64,000 bases of DNA from Actinernus sp. WN-2022 (taxonomy: Eukaryota; Cnidaria; Anthozoa; Actiniaria; Actinernidae): NCBI GenBank assembly GCA_030867875.1, contig JAOWCC010001634.1, positions 36,289,867 through 36,353,866 on the forward strand. Reading direction: 5' to 3'. The notes under the pieces were generated by a model. That model ran no database searches. It worked only from the letters and a program-made list of their open reading frames with translations, and had not been told where the DNA came from. The translations under genes were made by a program, and so were the position numbers. Shown here one piece after another: positions 11,360-21,784 of this stretch. Numbering within the stretch: the first letter of the stretch is position 1; the number at the start of each line of letters is the position of its first letter.

Positions 11360-13165
11360 ACAACAATGGAAGCTAGGCAAAGTCGCCCCAGGCTTCAAGA
11401 AAGATTATAGTCTTGATAAAGCAAACTGACAGGCCATTGACAATTTTACCATCATTGTCTAAAGTGTTCGAAAGACTCGCTCACGTAAGAATAAGCCCTC
11501 ACTTCATCGAAATTTATTACGAGTACGTATTCGCCTACAGAAAATTCCACAGTTGTGATACAGCCCTACTCAGCCTCACCGAACAGTGGAAAAAAGAACT
11601 AGATAACCACAAAGTCATTGGACTGGTCTCCATGGATCTTTCTAAGGCATTTGACACACTGCCACATAATCTTATTATACTAAAACTATATACGTTAATA
11701 CGGAGCTGATAACAAAACAACTGACTTGAGTTGATAAAAAAACTGTTTGTCCGACCGTAAACAAAGAGTCAAACTTGGGGACAAGTATTCAACCTGGCAG
11801 TCAATATCAAGAGGAATCCTACAGGGTTCAATCCTGGGCCCGCTGTTGTTCAATATATTTATGAACGATCTATCTTACATCATAAAACACTCGACCCTGT
11901 CCACATACGCCGATGACACTCAGATCTTCTGCGCCAACAATGACCCCGCTAAGGTAGAGAGGCTACAAACATAGACCTGGCAAGCTGATCGATAAATGGT
12001 ACGAGGAAAATGGCATGCATATGAGGAGAAATCATGAAAAATATCAGGTTATGGGTAAGAAGCCAGTAAAACCAACCTTCTGCTGTGAGAACACTATCAT
12101 TCCCACAAGAAAAGAAAGAGAATTACTCGGAGTAACAGTGGATGATAAACTGAAATTTGAAACTCATATATCCAAAGTATTCAGAAAAGTGAGTCAGCAG
12201 ATTGCCGTTCTAAAGAGAATGAAGAAGATGCTCCCGTTTGAAACCCGGAAAAATCTCTACCAGGCATTTATAGTACCACATTTTAATTATTGTGCTGAAA
12301 CTTGGCATTCTTGTAGTAAACATTTCACTTTTAAATTAGAAAAACTGAATGAACGAGCGTTGTGAAACAAACTCCATATGAAATATTAGTAAGAGAAATC
12401 ACGACATACCACATTAGTAAACCAGAGACTTATGTACAGTATTTAGGTCACTGAAAATTGAACATGCGCCAGTGTCCATATCGGAATTACTCAAGTTAAG
12501 GATAAGTAGCTATAATTTAAGGGGCAGCGCCATTCTTAGTATACCTAAGGTTAAATCTACCACATATGGCCTGAAATCATGGAGATATACCGCTGCGAAG
12601 CTGTGGAACTCTATACCAGACAACCTAAGAAAGCTAGATAAGAGGGTCTGAATGGGGTTAACTGGCTACTGACAAATGGCCTTAAAAATAACTGACAAAT
12701 GACGATATTTTTACTGACAAATTTGGTTTTTGTGGGTCAAACATTGTAAATTTTCTCTAGTAATGATTAACTAGGGCTAACTGACAAATGGCCAAAATTT
12801 TAACTGACAACTGACATGTAGATCGACCCCCCATTCAGACCCTCAGATAACTACAATAGTTTTAGAAAACATCTATTTTACTGGATTGGATTACATTTAT
12901 AGAATGTCATGTGTGCACTCAACCACTGTCTCGATATTAGTTTTAATATTGTTCACCTTAGAAATTGTTATCTCATATCTTTAATAATATGTAGACTTAT
13001 TTTAGAGTTGTAATTGAAATATTTCTGAACTATCTTATTTTTATATAACATATTTTATCTAATTTTCTTTTTGTTGTGTCAAACCTGTAAAATAGCTGGG
13101 TTGCTCCCATGGGGGTATCCCTTATATAGCAAAGTGTTTTTGGCCACGTTAATAAAATTATTGTA
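11360..13165 (+). pseudogene. L2/CR1-like LINE, reverse transcriptase to 3' end (broken)
   Basis: Three successive frames rebuild an RT order. The first has a fingers block (PLTILPSLSKVFERL) and the first catalytic motif (SMDLSKAFDTLPHNLI) at about 11,440-11,700. The second, 11,747-11,974, has GILQGSILGPLLFNIF and the YADDTQIF catalytic box. The third, 12,015-12,365, has the thumb block LLGVTVDDKLKFETHI. A degraded C-terminus (SWRYTAAKLWNSIPDNLRKL) follows to about 12,635 and is split by a MITE. The 3' UTR runs to about 13,165. Stops and frameshifts between blocks make it non-functional, and no endonuclease is present. Confidence 0.85.
12642..12844. mobile_element. MITE with GAGGGTCTGAATGGGG termini and 6-bp TSD, copy 2
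   Basis: The termini match copy 1 at 4,013. The direct repeat AGATAA is at 12,636-12,641 and 12,845-12,850. Removing the element and one AGATAA restores a continuous LINE C-terminal reading frame, which independently supports the boundaries. Confidence 0.85.
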
Positions 13166-13329
13166 CCTCGAGCGTTAACCATCCTACTTTTAGCCTATCA
13201 ATAAGATCTGAGTAGTGATTGTTGCCGCGCGGTTTTTAAGTTTTTGAAAACTATCACGAGAGACCTTGCCGAAGTGTTCCACACAGGGGAACAATAATCA
13301 AAGTGTGACTGAACGATTGATTGGTATAT

Positions 13330-14195
13330 CTGAGTCTGAGTCAGAGTATCCCTGGGTACTAATGCACCCAGGCCTTTCGAAACCTTTTCTTAATGACATT
13401 AATATGCGACTTCCAACTTTCGTCGATGATAACACTGACCTAATGACTTAGTTTCTTTTATGCTTTGAGCTGCCGCGTATTACCTATATTAACAGTGGGA
13501 TCTGTAATTAAATTACTCAATCGATTTCGTTATTCCACAACTACATATTCGCTTTTCACTGCATTAAGGCTGAGTCGATTTGATTTGAGCCAATCGTGTA
13601 AACGATCTAAATCGGCATTTAATTTATCCTCGATTATGGTCAAATCTCTATTACTATAGGTTAAGGATGTGTCACCTGCGTAAAGATTAGGAATGGAGTC
13701 CAACAGGCAGCTCGGGAGGTCATTGATATAAAGAAGTAAAAGTAAGGGTCCCAAATCGGAGCCCTGTTGTGGTACTCCGCACTTCACCTCTACTATCTGA
13801 TAGCACTCCATTCACGAAACAGTGTTGATTACACTTTGTCAAATATGACTTAAACCAAATATTCCCATATTTCTAATGCCTAGACGATTTAGATTTTGTA
13901 AAAGAATGTTATGGTCTACCGTGTCGAAAGCTTTTTTAAAATCTAAAAACACAGCAATGTTAAAATCGCCCTCGTCCACATTTTAATTTTGTACCAAACC
14001 ATTGTTGCCTTTAACAAGGCAGTCAATGTTATATGGCGTGGGTGAAAACCTGACTGGTGCTCAGAAAGACGGTTATAGAGGTAATCGGCTAACTCTGTTG
14101 TCACCCAATTCAGATCATGTGCCTCTAAATAACAATTCAGCTCTAAATACCGCTCTCGTCCAATTTTTAGTACATTAACAGTAGGAAATTGATGT
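13330..14195 (-). pseudogene. L2/CR1-like LINE reverse transcriptase fragment (broken)
   Basis: Reading the minus strand from about 14,130 downward gives an RT fingers/palm order. The blocks are LSEHQSGFHPR, then FLDFKKAFDTVDHNIL, then GVPQQGSDLGPLLLLLYIND. The catalytic box has become YAGDTSLTY, so the first aspartate of YADD is lost. A thumb scrap (IIDESWKSHINVIKK) lies near 13,400. Several stops interrupt it. Confidence 0.8.
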
Positions 14196-14971
14196 GTACA
14201 GCCATCGGCTGCCGCAAGGAATATAGGAGTAGTTTTTGATAGTTGTCTGTCAATGGAAATGCAAGTTAAATCAGTTTGTAAGTCTGCACTATACCATCTT
14301 AGGAAAATCAGTAAGATTCGAAATTATCTGTCAGAGGAATCAACAGAGAAGCTTGTCCACGCCTTCATTACATGTAGGCTTGACAACTGCAATTCTGTAC
14401 TTTATGGGTTGCCTAAAAGCCTAATCCAAAGGCTTCAGCGCGTTTAGAACTGCGCGGCTCGGCTTGTTACTCGCAATTCTAAATTTAGCCATATAACGCC
14501 AGTCCTTAAAGATCTACACTGGCTGCCAGTAGAGAAACGAATAATTTTTAAACTTCTTCTCATTACCTATAAGGCTCTCAATGGCTTAGCGCCATCATAT
14601 ATTAATGATATGCTTCATACTTATGTGCCCAATCGCAACTTAAGGTCTGCTAGAAAGTACCTATTAATTGTTCCACCCTCAAATCTGAGGACATACGGGG
14701 ACAGATCTTTTTCCGTTGCTGCCCCAAAACTTTGGAATGGTCTTCCACTGGACCTTAGATGTAGTTCTACTGTAAATATTTTTAAATCTCATCTAAAGAC
14801 TCATATTTTTAGGGAAACGTATTTGTAAATATTTTTTCTTTTGTTTTTAATGTATTTTAACGATCTTTGTATTTAGGTTTTAATTTTTCAACATTGTAAA
14901 GCGCCATAGAGCATTTAATGGATATGGCGCTATATAAGTACACTATTATTATTATTATTATTATTATTATG
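14195..14971 (+). pseudogene. L2-like LINE C-terminus and 3' end with (ATT)n tail
   Basis: Starting near 14,220 the plus strand encodes the L2-type C-terminal region: IGVVFDSCLSMEMQV, then LRKISKIRNYL, LDNCNSVLYGLP, LKDLHWLPVEKRIIFKLL, YKALNGLAPSYI and APKLWNGLPLDLR. It ends at a stop at 14,826. One in-frame stop near 14,447 breaks it. The 3' UTR ends in GGCGCTATATAAGTACAC followed by (ATT)n at 14,944-14,970, the classic L2-like 3' terminus. The SINE at 27,774-28,149 ends the same way. Confidence 0.85.
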
Positions 14972-15104
14972 TGATGTATAAACACACATTACTCTGGAGA
15001 ATTGACTCTTTGAAAATTAATTTTATTCAGATAGGCATGACTGCATTATGATTAAAATGAAAGAGAAATAATTCCCCAGAGTAGCACTGTTTACATCACA
15101 TGAT
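14972..15104. mobile_element. Short palindromic MITE
   Basis: GTGATGTATAAACACACATT then ACTCTGGAG at the left is inverted as CCCCAGAGTAGCACTG then TTTACATCAC at the right, with a 70-bp AT-rich centre. It lies directly between the LINE tail at 14,971 and the next LINE. A target duplication is not clear. Confidence 0.6.
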
Positions 15105-15129
15105 CTGAATTGGGTGGCAACAGCGTTAG

Positions 15130-15894
15130 CCGATTACTTTTATTTTCCGATAAATATTCATAAAGCTGTACGAATATCAATTTTTCGAATACTTTTGAGA
15201 CAACCGACAGAATTTAAATTGGTCTATAATTACTTCGATCTGACCGATCGTCGGCTTTAAAAACTGGAATTACTTTGGCTATTTTCCATTGGTCTGGAAA
15301 AATACCAAGTAAAAGGGATTTGCTAAACATATTAGTCAAAGATAGTGATATAACAGATGCCGCTAACTTATAAGCCCTGGCTGGAATTTGACCAAGGCCT
15401 GTTGCCTTGTTCGTTTTTAATCCAGAGATCAGTTTCAAGACATCATCAACATCTATGTTTCTAAATCGAAAACCAGATTTTGTCTCATCTATAAGATCTT
15501 CGGGGTTAAGTGAGATTTCGGGTATTTGGTTTGCTAAAGTGGGACCTACTTTCACAAAATATCATTAAAACATTCTGCAATAGAATTAGGGTTTGTGAGA
15601 GTTTCCCCATTTTTCCCCACTGTTTTTTGACCTTTTACTTAACAAATTATTGATTACTTTCCATGTTGTTTTGACATTGCCCTTGCTATCTTTTATATGA
15701 GGCATAAAGTAATCACGTTTTGCATCACGCATTGTTCGGCTTGCTTTGTTTCTAGCTGTTTGATAGGCTTCCCATAAATGTGCCGATTTGCCCTTAATGG
15801 CTCGTTTTTTGAGTGCATCCCTCTGAAACATAAGCCTCTTTATATCATGTGATAACCATGGCGCTGCCGCATTTCTAACTCGCTTTTTCCTCAA
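15130..15894 (-). pseudogene. LINE endonuclease-RT linker and RT fingers (broken)
   Basis: Frame 15,894-15,586 gives APWLSHDIKRLMFQRDALKK and YQTARNKASRTMRDAKRDYF, the usual linker region. Frame 15,555-15,214 gives LKLISGLKTNKATGLGQIPA, DQWKIAKVIPVFKADD and SNYRPI, the RT fingers. After an in-frame stop it continues ILSVVSKVFEKLIF and QLYEYLSENK to about 15,130. The palm with the catalytic aspartates is not in this segment. Confidence 0.85.
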
Positions 15895-16002
15895 AGGGGA
15901 CTAATGGTTAGCCAGCACCTCTAAGAACAGTATTTTCCAAATATCGACCATATCACTCGGATCGTACTTAGGTCAATTAAATACCAAGGTTGGTTTCTCA
16001 AA

Positions 16003-17002
16003 TCAGTCAGTGAATAATTCATTATCATAATCCTTATAACAACGCTTTTCGATAATGCGTGGATTCTGACGTGGTATATTAAGGCGACGAACGTCACAAA
16101 TAAGGCTACGGTCGCAAACCCCTAAATGAGAAACACCTGATTTGACAATACGACAAGGCATATTTGTAATAAAGTGACCAATAAGAGTAGTCACCCAAGT
16201 AATGCGAGTGGGTTATCAACTGTGTATACTGAAATTCATTGAAGATACCTTCTAAAATGCAAGTATTTGAATCCCAAGTATCAGCCAATAAGTTGCAGTT
16301 GAGATCCCCCAAGACAATAGATTCCTGGTCGATTTTTACAAAAGATTGTAGAGCATCCATCTTGGCACCTGGCGGTCGATAACAACTTGTTGCCAAAAAC
16401 GGTTTAATGAAAGAACCACTAATTTCAATTGTTATTGATTCGAGATTTTCGATAAGCAAATCATGGCGAAGTACAAATGGAATGCGATCTTTGACATAAA
16501 TAGCCCCTACCCCGCCATGACTGTTTCTATCTTTGTGAACAATATTATAACCTGGAATAGAAACGAGCTCGTCGGGGATCGACTCGTCTAATCTAGATTC
16601 GTTAATTGCGAATAGATCTATTCCCGAATTCAAAATGACAGCTCTCAATTCGTCTATATGCTTAATCAAGCTGGTTATATTTAGGAAAGCAATGGCTTCG
16701 AGACAGGGGAATATTTTTATATGCTGCGTTTTATAGTGGAGTAAGCGTCTGGATTCAATCGCATGGAAATGCCTGTATAGCGACATGTTCTCCTGTGTCA
16801 TGATTGAATCCCCCCTAAAATGATAGTGGATTTTTGTGTTTCGCGAGATTGGCGAGGTTTCTTTGGGCGAGTCTGAGATTGTGCTTTTTCCTGCCGGTTT
16901 CTGGTTGCATTTGTACATGTTGTACCAATTATTCAGATTTGATCGCCGAGTGGAATCACTTGCACTCGTAGGAGTCTCTTTTTCTTTTGTTTTGACGAAC
17001 AA
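16003..17002 (-). pseudogene. LINE AP-endonuclease domain (broken)
   Basis: The frame 17,002-16,106 carries the ordered endonuclease motifs NITSLIKHIDELR, DLFAINESRLDESI (catalytic Glu), GGVGAIYVKD, a CYRPPGA block and VLGDLNCNLL (catalytic GDxN). The terminal SDH block has become CDRSLICDVRRL in a second frame (16,194-16,003), so a frameshift and loss of the catalytic His have occurred. In an active LINE it nicks target DNA for target-primed reverse transcription. Confidence 0.85.
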
Positions 17003-17557
17003 CCGCGTGTTCCATGATTGGCTGCTGCGATGTTGGCACCTCGGTTTGATCTTTAGCTAGAATGGGAATAACTTTATTCAGCAAGGCCTTTTCGTCTTGC
17101 AAATGCAAATTTTGATTTTCAATTTCTTTTAGCTTAGTTCGCAAATTAAAAATTTCGGATTATAAGTCTTAATTTTTTTTTGCAGCTTTTGAACTCTATT
17201 CTTGAAGAAAGTGTTTTCAGAAGGAGAAGCGGGCAAGTCATTCCAAATTTTCTGCAGTTCTTTCCGTAATAAATATTTAGTTACTAACGAATCGCTCACA
17301 TTGCGACATCCTTCATCATCGTGGTTTTCTGGGGCGCTTTCGGGATCGATTTCAGCGTCGCTTGTGTCGCTGTCTTATTTTTCGGAGGCTGAATCCAAAT
17401 TCACTTGACTAGCATCGCCATGGTCAGTAGAATTACGCCGAGTTTTCTCTGCGTCTTGATTAATATGCTCCACCGATTCTCTCAAATTGGCCTGACATTG
17501 AATCTTGACCTTGTTTTCTGTTGATGGCTTCTGGACCTTGACTCTCTTTGTCCCCAT
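16960..17557 (-). pseudogene. LINE ORF1-like fragment
   Basis: Two minus frames (17,557-17,375 and 17,144-16,956) are rich in Lys, Glu and Gln, with a heptad-like stretch KLKEIENQNLHLQDEKALL. This fits the coiled-coil, RNA-binding ORF1 protein of CR1/L2 elements. No zinc finger is visible. Stops separate the pieces. Confidence 0.5.
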
Positions 17558-17849
17558 TATTTTTACTCTTCTCCGTTTTCTCTCCTATATACTTTATCCC
17601 TCCCTTCCGGCTATAACATTCTCTACAGTCATCCCACGTTGTACCTATTCCGGCGTTGTGTCACCAAACCCAATATCCTTTTGCTTTAGCGGTTTTACGC
17701 ATGACTTATATAGTAAAAGTATTTCCTTCTTAATCCTAACAGCGTTATTAAAATGTAATGGCTTTGCTATGAAACTCGCCTTTTGGATCAGTAAGTCTTG
17801 TGAACAGTAATTTTATTCTTGGACTCACTATCTGCCTCCTCGTGACGGA

Positions 17850-18510
17850 TCATCGGAAGCCTCTCAAAGATCTAAACTCATTTATAACGTTCCAGAGTAT
17901 ACTCTTAGAGTCGCAGATAGTATATCTCGTGAAGCGCTCTCGATAAAATACGACAACAGACTGCAGCGACTAAAGTTTACAGCGGAAACGAAACGACATG
18001 AAGTTAAAATTTCGCCGATATGGAGATACATGTACTTGCAAGAAAGAGTGCCATACTACCGAAATTCTTCTGAAACATTTAATATTGAGCAGGAGAAGTT
18101 AAATCAAACCCAGGTGGTGATATCAAGAACTCATGCTCTGTGTGCGGCAAACCAGTGACAAAGACTCACAGCGGATCAGGAATACCTGCAGCATTCCGTG
18201 AAACCTCAGCAAGGCTTAACTATTATTGGGAATTCCTCCCGTGTTTAACGAGGGCTGCATTACCATTCACTGAAATCGAGGACGCAGAGTTCCTGGAAAT
18301 AATCCAAGGCAGTGAACAAAGCGACAATCATTCAAATCATGATCACCAAGATGGCTATACTAGTACAGGATATCGTACACAAACAAGCCACAAGTGCCAA
18401 ACATCTTAAAATAGCACACCTACTAAATATCTGCGGGCTAAGAAACAAGATTGACGAATTGGGTATCCTACTAAAGTTCTGCTGCTCCGATGTATTATTA
18501 TTATTAATAA
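17850..18510 (+). pseudogene. LINE ORF1/endonuclease N-terminus fragment
   Basis: Plus-strand frames include a zinc-finger-like start (KNSCSVCGKPVTKTHSG near 18,125) and, at about 18,395-18,480, AHLLNICGLRNKIDELGILL, the conserved entry of a LINE endonuclease domain. A frameshift separates the parts, and the sequence runs into AT-rich DNA at about 18,490. It is a 3'-truncated scrap. Confidence 0.65.
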
Positions 18511-18577
18511 TAATTCCTAACGATAATCATAGAAATAATACAATCATTAAATCATTAATTAATTAATTAATTAATGT

Positions 18578-19350
18578 TTGGTATGTAGCAAATAGCTAAA
18601 GGAATAAAAAACAGCCTATCTGATGTAATTTCGCCCAACTAGATTACATTTTTGCGTAATTACTCGCGCAAATGAAGTTCAGGGGGGGTTAAGCCGATTT
18701 GAAATTTTGTTTTGGCTCTCATTTCTTCTCCTTAACGTAGATTTCAACCAAACTAAGAGGACCATCTGTAGTTTTCTATGGGTAACAGTTTGGTGAAAAC
18801 CCCATATCACTACGACATTCCATTCTATCCGTAAAAATCCATCGCCCTTTTTCTTGGCCGAGCGGGGCCTGGGTAACTATTTAACGTTAATTTTGTAGCT
18901 CTTTTCAGAACTTGAAATCTTGGTAACTGATCAGTTTTGTCATGAATGATATTCCGAACACGTTTGCTATCACAAATGAAGTATACCATTTCCAGGGGGG
19001 TCGGGTAGGGAATATTTGTAATTCATAGATTGGTGGTTTAATGATTGGTATATAACCAATAGACAACGGAATCAAAACCAGTCTATCTTATGTAATTTAG
19101 TCCAACTAGATTATTTTTTGGGGCTGATATTCGCGCAAATCAAGTTCAGGGGGGGTTAAGTAGTTTTGAACTTTTCTTTTGGCTGTCATTTTCCCCCCTG
19201 AATTTTAATGTCAACTAAATTAAGAAGACCCCCTGCAGTTTTCTATTGGTATCATTTTGGTGTAAACCCCATGTCTCTACGATGTTTCTTTGTACCCGTA
19301 AAAATCCATCGCCCTTTCCGTTTTGGCCGCAAAGCATGCTGGGACAGTTT
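18578..19350. repeat. Diverged direct duplication (about 460-bp period)
   Basis: The blocks starting TGGTATGTAGCAAATAGCTA (about 18,579) and TGGTATATAACCAATAGACA (about 19,047) align along their length. Both include the AAGTTCAGGGGGGGTTAAG block (18,674 and 19,142), a later TTTTCTATGGGTA/TTTTCTATTGGTA block and AAAAATCCATCGCCCTTT. The function is unknown. Confidence 0.8.
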
Positions 19351-19386
19351 CATTTGCTATTTTCGAGTCCAGAACTGGATTAAATA

Positions 19387-19850
19387 AAGTTGCAGCGTTA
19401 AAATCATAGTTTTGGTAGTAAACACGACGAACACAACATATTGGTTGCAAATTTGGGGTAAGAAATGCGAACCTTCCAAAACTGAGGGGGGAGGGGTGGA
19501 AAATGATATGTATTTCCTGTTAATAACGGTGCCCTCCCCATTAAAAGTGTCTTGAATGAAGTTGCAGCTTTAAAATTTTAGTTTCAGTACTAAACACGAT
19601 CAACGCAGCGTATTGTTTGCAAATTTTGGGTAAGATCTGCGAAAATTGCAAAACTGAGGGGGGAGGGGTTGAAAATGATACGCATTTCCTTTTAATAACG
19701 GTACCCTCCCCATTAAAAGGGTCTTGAATGAAGTTGCAGCTTAAAAATCATAGTTTTGGTACTAAACACGACGAACACAACATATTGGTTGCAAATTTTG
19801 GGTAAGATCTGCTAATTTTACAAAAATAAGGGGAGGGATGAAAACCATTT
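19387..19850. repeat. 172-bp tandem repeat, about 2.7 copies
   Basis: AAGTTGCAGC starts copies at 19,387, 19,559 and 19,731. Each continues with CATAGTTTTGGTA-like, AAACACGACGAACACAAC-like and AACTGAGGGGGGAGGGG-like blocks. The third copy is incomplete. Confidence 0.85.
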
Positions 19851-19867
19851 TATGATTGTCGTTAGCG

Positions 19868-20057
19868 GTACCCACTTGTAATAATAATAATAATAATAAT
19901 GTCTTTATTTACTTGATAAAATACATATCAAATATTACATTAAATACATCCTTGGAAGATTTAAGAAAATTACAATTGAATACATTACATACTAAAACTC
20001 AAACCACTAACTTATATTTTAAAATCAATCTATTGACATAACTATTCATAAAACGAT
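19868..20057 (-). mobile_element. LINE/SINE 3'-tail fragment, minus strand
   Basis: On the minus strand this AT-rich stretch ends in AAATAAAGACATTATTATT followed by more ATT units. The same AATAAAGACATTATTATT tail occurs at 38,716-38,740. It looks like the 3' end of a retroelement without a coding part. Confidence 0.5.
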
Positions 20058-20268
20058 AATAATATTAATAGAAAACTAATAAGCAAATACCGTGGACAAA
20101 AATCCTGTTAAAATACGTTGGATCCGAAGTGAGGACCTATGCAGCCAAAAATATAAACAATAACGAATGAAAAGTCCGAAGACTACAGCAAAGCTGATAT
20201 ACAACGTAAAAATCTAACACAAAGCACTACGGTTAGCTAGGCCTGACACGAAAAGCGCTCGGACCAGA

Positions 20269-20325
20269 TTGCAGCCATAGACAGCTGTTTCGTTCTTATT
20301 AGAACTCGTCAGTATGGCATAGCAA
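20269..20325 (-). ncRNA. Type I hammerhead ribozyme, copy 1
   Basis: The reverse complement has all core parts. CTGACGA is at 20,312-20,306. Stem II is GTTCT/AGAAC with an AATA loop. GAAA is at 20,291-20,288. Stem III is ACAG/CTGT with no loop bases. The cleavage triplet GTC is followed by stem I GCCATA/TATGGC, extended by TTGC/GCAA. Predicted cleavage is 3' of the C complementary to G20,280. Confidence 0.9.
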
Positions 20326-20883
20326 ACAGCACGCAGGCTTCGGTACCACTGCACCATCGACCCGGACTGAGCTAAAAAGCATCTAGTTTCGAGCAACAGA
20401 AATGCTTGGTTATCGGCTCACACGATAACTCACACGAGCGCTTTTCGTGTCAGGCCTAGCTAACCGTAGTGCTTTGTGTTAGATTTTTACGTTGTATATC
20501 AGCTTTGCTGTAGTCTTCGGACTTTTCATTCGTTATTGTTTATATTTTTGGCTGCATAGGTCCTCACTTCGGATCCAACGTATTTTAACAGGATTTTTGT
20601 CCACGGTATTTGCTTATTAGTTTTCTATTATGGATTTTTGTACCGTAGGTCTTATATAGATCCGATCATTCCTGTTGTCATCATTTATAAAGCTGGTCTG
20701 GCCAGCATAACTATATCTTTCGCAAGGCACTGACACGTTTAGTTCAGATTTCCTTGGTTTTTGGCTTTTCGCCACACGTAATGACGTGTGAGCCGATAAC
20801 CAAGCATTTCTGTTGCTCGAAACTAGATGCTTTTTAGCTCAGTCCGGGTCGATGGTGCAGTGGTACCGAAGCCTGCGTGCTGT

Positions 20884-20940
20884 TTGCTATGCCATACTGA
20901 CGAGTTCTAATAAGAACGAAACAGCTGTCTATGGCTGCAA
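20884..20940 (+). ncRNA. Type I hammerhead ribozyme, copy 2
   Basis: Stem I is GCCATA (20,891-20,896) with TATGGC (20,930-20,935), extended by TTGC (20,884) with GCAA (20,937). The core is CTGACGA at 20,897-20,903. Stem II is GTTCT/AGAAC closed by AATA. GAAA is at 20,918-20,921. Stem III is ACAG/CTGT with no loop. The cleavage triplet is GTC, cut after C20,929. Such short stem III hammerheads usually work as dimers in tandem transcripts. Confidence 0.92.
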
Positions 20941-21396
20941 TCTGGTCCGAGCGCTTTTCGTGTCAGGCCTAGCTAACCGTAGTGCTTTGTGTTAGATTTT
21001 TACGTTGTATATCAGCTTTGCTGTAGTCTTCGGACTTTTCATTCGTTATTGTTTATATTTTTGGCTGCATAGGTCCTCACTTCGGATCCAACGTATTTTA
21101 ACAGGATTTTTGTCCACGGTATTTGCTTATTAGTTTTCTATTATGGATTTTTGTACCGTAGGTCTTATATAGATCCGATCATTCCTGTTGTCATCATTTA
21201 TAAAGCTGGTCTGGCCAGCATAACTATATCTTTCGCAAGGCACTGACACGTTTAGTTCAGATTTCCTTGGTTTTTGGCTTTTCGCCACACGTAATGACGT
21301 GTGAGCCGATAACCAAGCATTTCTGTTGCTCGAAACTAGATGCTTTTTAGCTCAGTCCGGGTCGATGGTGCAGTGGTACCGAAGCCTGCGTGCTGT

Positions 21397-21453
21397 TTGC
21401 TATGCCATACTGACGAGTTCTAATAAGAACGAAACAGCTGTCTATGGCTGCAA
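21397..21453 (+). ncRNA. Type I hammerhead ribozyme, copy 3
   Basis: This is identical in sequence to copy 2 and lies exactly 513 bp downstream, with the predicted cut after C21,442. The RNA between the two plus-strand cuts (20,930-21,442) would be a 513-nt monomer. Confidence 0.92.
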
Positions 21454-21527
21454 TCTGGTCCGAGCGCTTTTCGTGTCAGGCCTAGCTAACCGTAGTGCTT
21501 TGTGTTAGATTTTTACAATAATATTAA

Positions 21528-21784
21528 CACTTATATAGCGCTTATCCAAACTGTTCTAAGCGCTTTACAATAATTAAAATAGTAACAATCTGAAGTTTAA
21601 AAAAGTTATAAAAACCTAATTAATCTCATAAAACCACATAAAATATACTATAGAAAATGAAATAGAAAATAGAAAACTCTTTGCTATACTAATGACTGAT
21701 ACACATTTCTAACTTATCTAAAAAATAAACATAAAAATAAACGTTATGATAAAAATATTCAAGTTACAGGCCCTGCATGAGTTA
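21528..21784 (-). pseudogene. 3' UTR of an L2-like LINE split by insertions
   Basis: On the minus strand this ends in GTAAAGCGCTTAGAACAG, then GGATAAGCGCTATATAAGTG and an AATATTATT tail. This is the standard L2-like 3' terminus. I infer it belongs to the LINE whose coding end is at 32,478-32,296 and 31,023-30,903. The 9.1-kb inverted-arm element lies between the coding end and this 3' UTR. Confidence 0.65.

Larger units (their letters stand above)
15115..17560 (-). mobile_element. L2/CR1-like LINE with ORF1, endonuclease and RT start
   Basis: This is the most complete LINE of the cluster. Read on the minus strand it shows a charged, probably coiled-coil ORF1 (17,557 to about 16,960), an AP-type endonuclease (about 17,000-16,000), the linker between endonuclease and RT (15,894-15,586) and the RT fingers up to about 15,130. 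The RT then stops, so the palm and everything 3' are missing at this place. The separate minus-strand RT palm at 14,130-13,330 could be its continuation, displaced by later insertions, but the join is not collinear enough to claim. Confidence 0.8.
20069..21516. mobile_element. Retrozyme-like element: 513-bp hammerhead-ribozyme repeats, head-to-head
   Basis: The element is built from one 513-bp unit. A partial unit lies on the minus strand (20,069-20,424). Ten filler bases follow, then about 2.1 units on the plus strand (20,435-21,516). Each of the three ribozyme copies carries a complete hammerhead. The plus copies are identical over the parts I compared. The 11-bp repeat AATAATATTAA flanks the whole block at 20,058-20,068 and 21,517-21,527. 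Tandem units with a type I hammerhead and no protein are the definition of metazoan retrozymes, which spread through self-cleaved circular RNA, probably using a Penelope-type reverse transcriptase. The flank lies in the tail of an L2-like LINE and is AT-rich, so the duplication is good but not certain. Confidence 0.85.

Noticed and set aside
20813..21508. 60-codon frames at 20,813 and 21,326 (and inverse 20,396-20,214)
   Set aside because: They overlap the hammerhead ribozyme in the retrozyme unit; the RNA structure, not a peptide, explains the sequence.
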